Below are positions 61,789-64,000 of a DNA stretch of 64,000 bases, piece by piece. Numbering within the stretch: position 1 is the first letter of the stretch; each line of letters begins with the position of its first letter. This DNA comes from Acidobacteriota bacterium (GTDB lineage: Bacteria; Acidobacteriota; Terriglobia; Terriglobales; Acidobacteriaceae). A model generated the notes under the pieces. It was not told where the DNA came from and made no database searches. It worked only from the letters and a program-made list of their open reading frames with translations. Both the position numbers and the translations under genes were made by a program. The stretch lies in contig JAFDVW010000013.1 of NCBI GenBank assembly GCA_018268755.1, positions 1 to 64,000 of the forward strand, read 5' to 3'.

Positions 61789-62493
61789 ATGCCGGAATCC
61801 ACGTTGACACCTGGGCAGACGCTGGCGAAGGTCCCCATCTTTTCGGGGTTGACGGAGAATGAGTTGGCCTTTCTTGCCCAACGCGCGGTCCCGCGCCGCT
61901 ACTCGGCGGGCGAGATTGTTTTCGGCGAAAGTGAACCCTGTTTAGGCATGTACGTGGTTGAGGCAGGGCACATCCGTATCTTCAAGAGTTCTTCCGGCGG
62001 ACGCGAGCACGTTCTGAGCGTCGACGGCCCGGGGAGTTCGGTGGCGGAGTTGCCGGTCTTTGATGGCGGAAACTACCCGGCCTCAGCGGCGGCAGTCGAC
62101 GACGCCACGCTTCTCTTCGTGAGCAAGCAGGACTTCCACGCGTTATGTCTGGCTCATCCCCAGGTCGCGCTCAAAGTATTGAGGGTCGTGGGTGCACGCT
62201 TGCGGCGGTTGGTTGGGATTATCGAGGAGTTGTCGTTTACGACCGTGCGTCACCGGCTCGCGTCGTTCCTCCTGAAGCTGGCGCAGAGAGAGGGCAAGCG
62301 CACTGCCCAAGGCATCCAGCTTGCTTTGCCTTCCAGCAACCAGGAACTGGCTTCGCAGATCGGAACGGTTCGCGAACTGGTTTCCCGCAATCTTAGCCGC
62401 CTGCAGGCGGAAGGCGTTTTGCAACTCGATGGCCGGCATGTACTGATCCTCGACCTCAAAGCGTTGGAAGCGGCGAGCCAGGCCTCAGAGTAA
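61789..62493 (+). CDS. Crp/Fnr family transcriptional regulator (DNR-like)
   Basis: 234 residues. The cyclic-nucleotide-binding-type beta-barrel (PIFSGLTENELAFLAQRAVPRRYSAG...GMYVVEAGHIRIFK) is followed by a dimer helix and a winged helix (SNQELASQIGTVRELVSRNLSRLQAEG). The recognition helix has E-x2-S-R, as in FNR/DNR. FNR's N-terminal cysteine cluster is absent, so a haem-type NO sensor is more likely than an oxygen sensor. It is the obvious candidate to bind the five TGAC-N4-GTCA boxes; no box precedes its own gene. Confidence 0.88.
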   Translation: MPESTLTPGQTLAKVPIFSGLTENELAFLAQRAVPRRYSAGEIVFGESEPCLGMYVVEAGHIRIFKSSSGGREHVLSVDGPGSSVAELPVFDGGNYPASAAAVDDATLLFVSKQDFHALCLAHPQVALKVLRVVGARLRRLVGIIEELSFTTVRHRLASFLLKLAQREGKRTAQGIQLALPSSNQELASQIGTVRELVSRNLSRLQAEGVLQLDGRHVLILDLKALEAASQASE

Positions 62494-62527
62494 ATCTCCG
62501 CGCATCCAGGAATTCCAGAAATCCATG

Positions 62528-62806
62528 TCAGACGTGTCGGAAAGCAGGGCGCGTCTCGAGGTTCTCAAGGGCCGGGGCCTCGAAAACGATCACATGGCGG
62601 TAGCGGTAGGTCCGGGAAGTGCCACAACTTTCGCAACGCACCTCAAACGGAGGGATTCGTGGCACAAACCACTGGTAGATTTTTGGCCCGGAGATGACTT
62701 CGACCAGCGCGATGCGATGGTCACACCGGCGGCAGCACACGCCGAAATACACAGAGGCGTCCACGAAGACCTCCTCGTGCATGGCCGCCCGCGGCCCACT
62801 CCGCAA
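62528..62806 (-). CDS. Zinc-ribbon-like small protein
   Basis: 92 residues (MRSGPRAAMHEEVF...). Cysteines occur as CCRRC and CESC, a likely zinc ribbon, separated by a beta-rich IALVEVISGPKIYQWFVPRIPPF stretch. The longest start, 62806, places box 4 58-69 bases upstream, the spacing seen for boxes 2 and 3. However, GAGGAGG precedes a GTG at 62764, so a shorter start is possible. Under the same control as the divergent Fe-S repair gene. Function unknown. Confidence 0.6.
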   Translation of the reverse strand: MRSGPRAAMHEEVFVDASVYFGVCCRRCDHRIALVEVISGPKIYQWFVPRIPPFEVRCESCGTSRTYRYRHVIVFEAPALENLETRPAFRHV

Positions 62807-62863
62807 GACCGCCGGGCCAGCCTGTTGCGCGGCACGCTAGCGCACATCCACTTCAGCCCGCAA

Positions 62864-62875
62864 TGACTTTTGTCA
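62864..62875 (-). promoter_or_regulatory. Crp/Fnr-type box 4 upstream of the zinc-ribbon gene
   Basis: TGACTTTTGTCA, perfect TGAC-N4-GTCA, within AATGACTTTTGTCACGG. It is read toward the minus-strand gene and lies 58-69 bases from its longest start. Confidence 0.65.
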
Positions 62876-62958
62876 CGGCTGCCTTGAATAATGGTGGCGT
62901 TCGGTGGCAACGGAAACCCTTACTGCAGTTTTGGGAACGCCCACTTTTTTCTCTGATG

Positions 62959-62970
62959 TGACAAGAGTCA
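62959..62970 (+). promoter_or_regulatory. Crp/Fnr-type box 5 upstream of the Fe-S repair gene
   Basis: TGACAAGAGTCA, perfect TGAC-N4-GTCA within ATGTGACAAGAGTCATCG. It lies 79-90 bases upstream of ATG 63049. Confidence 0.7.
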
Positions 62971-63048
62971 TCGTTCTCTGTTGCGCGCTTCGATAGTGTT
63001 GCAACGTAGCGGGCTCGCGGACCGGAGCGAGCTGCGAGGAGAAACGTG

Positions 63049-63774
63049 ATGAGCGTCAGCACTGCAAAGACGGTACGGGAAGTGGCGGTGGAATTCCCCG
63101 AAGCCACTCGCATATTCGAGAGATTCGGGATCGATTACTGCTGTGGCGGAAACAGATCTTTGGAAGAGGCCTGTGCTGCCTCGAACCTGTCGGTGGACCA
63201 GGTGCTGGATTCTCTGGAACTGGCGGAGGAGACAGCCCGGACCAAGCAAAAAGACCGCAACTGGCAGTCGGAGCCTTTGGCTGACCTGGTTGCCCACATC
63301 AACAGCACCCACCACAAGTACACACGCGAGGAGATTGCTCGGCTGCAGCCGTTGTTCAATAAGGTCTGCTCGGTACACGGCAAGAACCATCCTGAACTGC
63401 AGCAGATCCGCGCCAGCTTTCAAGGGGTCGCTCAGGAACTCACCACGCACATGATGAAGGAAGAGATGATGCTCTTCCCTTATATCGTGCGGATGGAGGA
63501 GGCGGTGATCCAAAAGGAACCGGTCCTGCCGCCCCCATTTGGAACCGTGCAGAATCCGGTCGCCATGATGATGCACGAGCACGACTCGGCAGGAGATGCC
63601 TTGCGGGCGATGCGTCAGGCGAGCGCTGGATACACGCCTCCAGGCGATGCCTGCATTAGTTACCAGAGACTCTATAAGGCTTTGGCTGCTTTCGAGACTG
63701 ACTTACACCAGCACATTCACCTGGAAAACAATATTCTTTTCCCGCGCGCGATCGAAATGGAACAGAAGCACTAA
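63049..63774 (+). CDS. ytfE: Iron-sulphur cluster repair di-iron protein (YtfE/ScdA type)
   Basis: 241 residues from ATG 63049 (GAGGAG upstream). The N-terminal ScdA domain reads TVREVAVEFPEATRIFERFGIDYCCGGNRSLEEAC. The hemerythrin-like body has HINSTHHKYTREE, HGKNHPEL, HMMKEEMMLFPYI, MMMHEHDSAGD and HQHIHLENNILFPRA, giving the His and Glu ligands of the di-iron site. The family repairs Fe-S clusters after NO or peroxide damage. Box 5 in its promoter matches NO-responsive control. Confidence 0.92.
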   Translation: MSVSTAKTVREVAVEFPEATRIFERFGIDYCCGGNRSLEEACAASNLSVDQVLDSLELAEETARTKQKDRNWQSEPLADLVAHINSTHHKYTREEIARLQPLFNKVCSVHGKNHPELQQIRASFQGVAQELTTHMMKEEMMLFPYIVRMEEAVIQKEPVLPPPFGTVQNPVAMMMHEHDSAGDALRAMRQASAGYTPPGDACISYQRLYKALAAFETDLHQHIHLENNILFPRAIEMEQKH

Positions 63775-63791
63775 CCAAGGAACAGCAAACG

Positions 63792-64000
63792 ATGGCGGCG
63801 CTGGCAACACGAGTCGAGACCCAAGCTGGAAGGAGGCTAACGCCGGAGGAGATCTTCGAGATCACACGGACGCGGGAAAGGAGTCTCTCGCGCTTGCTGA
63901 TGCTCTACATCTCGACCGGCTTGGCCTTCATGCTTCTTCCGGGAACCTTCCTGGGCGTTTGGAACCTGATCGCGATCAGCAGCCGCCACGCCGCGAATTC
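63792..64000 (+). CDS. Membrane protein, NnrS/haem-copper-oxidase-like (partial, runs off the window)
   Basis: ATG 63792, 17 bases after the Fe-S repair gene stop, with AAGGA upstream, so it is probably in the same operon. The visible ~69 residues include LTPEEIFEITRTRERSLSRL and then a first membrane helix (LLMLYISTGLAFMLLPGTFLGVWNLIAI) followed by SSRHAAN. I recall similar openings in cbb3-oxidase-subunit-I-like or NnrS-like proteins found near NO genes, but the conserved ligands lie beyond the window edge. The assignment is tentative. Confidence 0.6.
   Translation, partial: MAALATRVETQAGRRLTPEEIFEITRTRERSLSRLLMLYISTGLAFMLLPGTFLGVWNLIAISSRHAAN

Noticed and set aside
1..64000. CRISPR arrays, tRNA and rRNA genes
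   Set aside because: Looked for repeat-spacer periodicity, tRNA arm patterns and conserved rRNA stretches; none was seen by eye, though a tRNA scan was not possible.

Overview
The window looks like a chromosome segment of a soil-type Acidobacteriota (Terriglobia-like). This is inferred from protein style: an Oar/CarboxypepD_reg TonB-dependent receptor, a UnbV/ASPIC FG-GAP protein, several small conserved acidobacterial-looking proteins and uniformly moderate-to-high GC coding. No rRNA, tRNA or CRISPR array was seen.

Layout. (1) 1-20.3 kb is an accessory/defence island. It starts with a 5'-truncated dinB remnant and holds nucleases (a beta-beta-alpha-metal nuclease, an HNH nuclease), a DUF2971 protein, a GHKL ATPase + AlbA_2/HEPN operon, a divergent three-gene ABC-3C system (nuclease effector, middle component, DUF3732 SMC-like ATPase), a translationally coupled NdpA-like protein + (p)ppGpp-synthetase-like protein, a HEPN-like protein, a DUF2779 nuclease, an integrase remnant, a beta-CASP/Mrr fusion and two tandem XRE regulators sharing one operator. 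(2) 20.6-34.6 kb is a lasso-peptide locus. The + arm encodes an ECF sigma factor, anti-sigma factor, TonB-dependent receptor and secreted S9 hydrolase (predicted isopeptidase). The - arm encodes an RRE/PqqD protein, a kinase-like protein, a cytosolic prolyl oligopeptidase, a transglutaminase-like leader protease, an asparagine-synthetase-like cyclase and, last, a 42-residue precursor peptide with a YxxP leader motif and a very strong ribosome binding site. The arms converge on one hairpin terminator. An ABC exporter lies at 38.2-40.0 kb behind an inserted trypsin-like protease/HEPN block.

(3) 40.2-49.4 kb is mixed accessory DNA: a long palindrome, a Fic protein with an operator array, two divergent HTH/S24-like regulators (one internally duplicated), a second integrase remnant, DUF5996, RutE-like nitroreductase, an M20 amidohydrolase broken by one base, and a TRIC channel. 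(4) 49.5-64.0 kb is a nitrogen-oxide respiration/NO-defence region: PAS-LuxR regulator, NirK with an extra C-terminal cupredoxin, cupin, YwiC-like protein, membrane multihaem cytochrome c, FG-GAP/TPR protein, radical SAM/SPASM enzyme, NnrS with a fused ScdA-like domain, a Crp/Fnr regulator, a zinc-ribbon protein, the di-iron Fe-S repair protein and the start of another membrane protein. Five TGAC-N4-GTCA boxes sit upstream of these genes, two of them in each divergent intergenic region, suggesting one Crp/Fnr-type regulon.

The most promising undescribed system is the lasso-peptide locus with its kinase, second oligopeptidase and predicted uptake arm. The ABC-3C/GHKL island, the NdpA-SAS pair and the beta-CASP/Mrr fusion come next.
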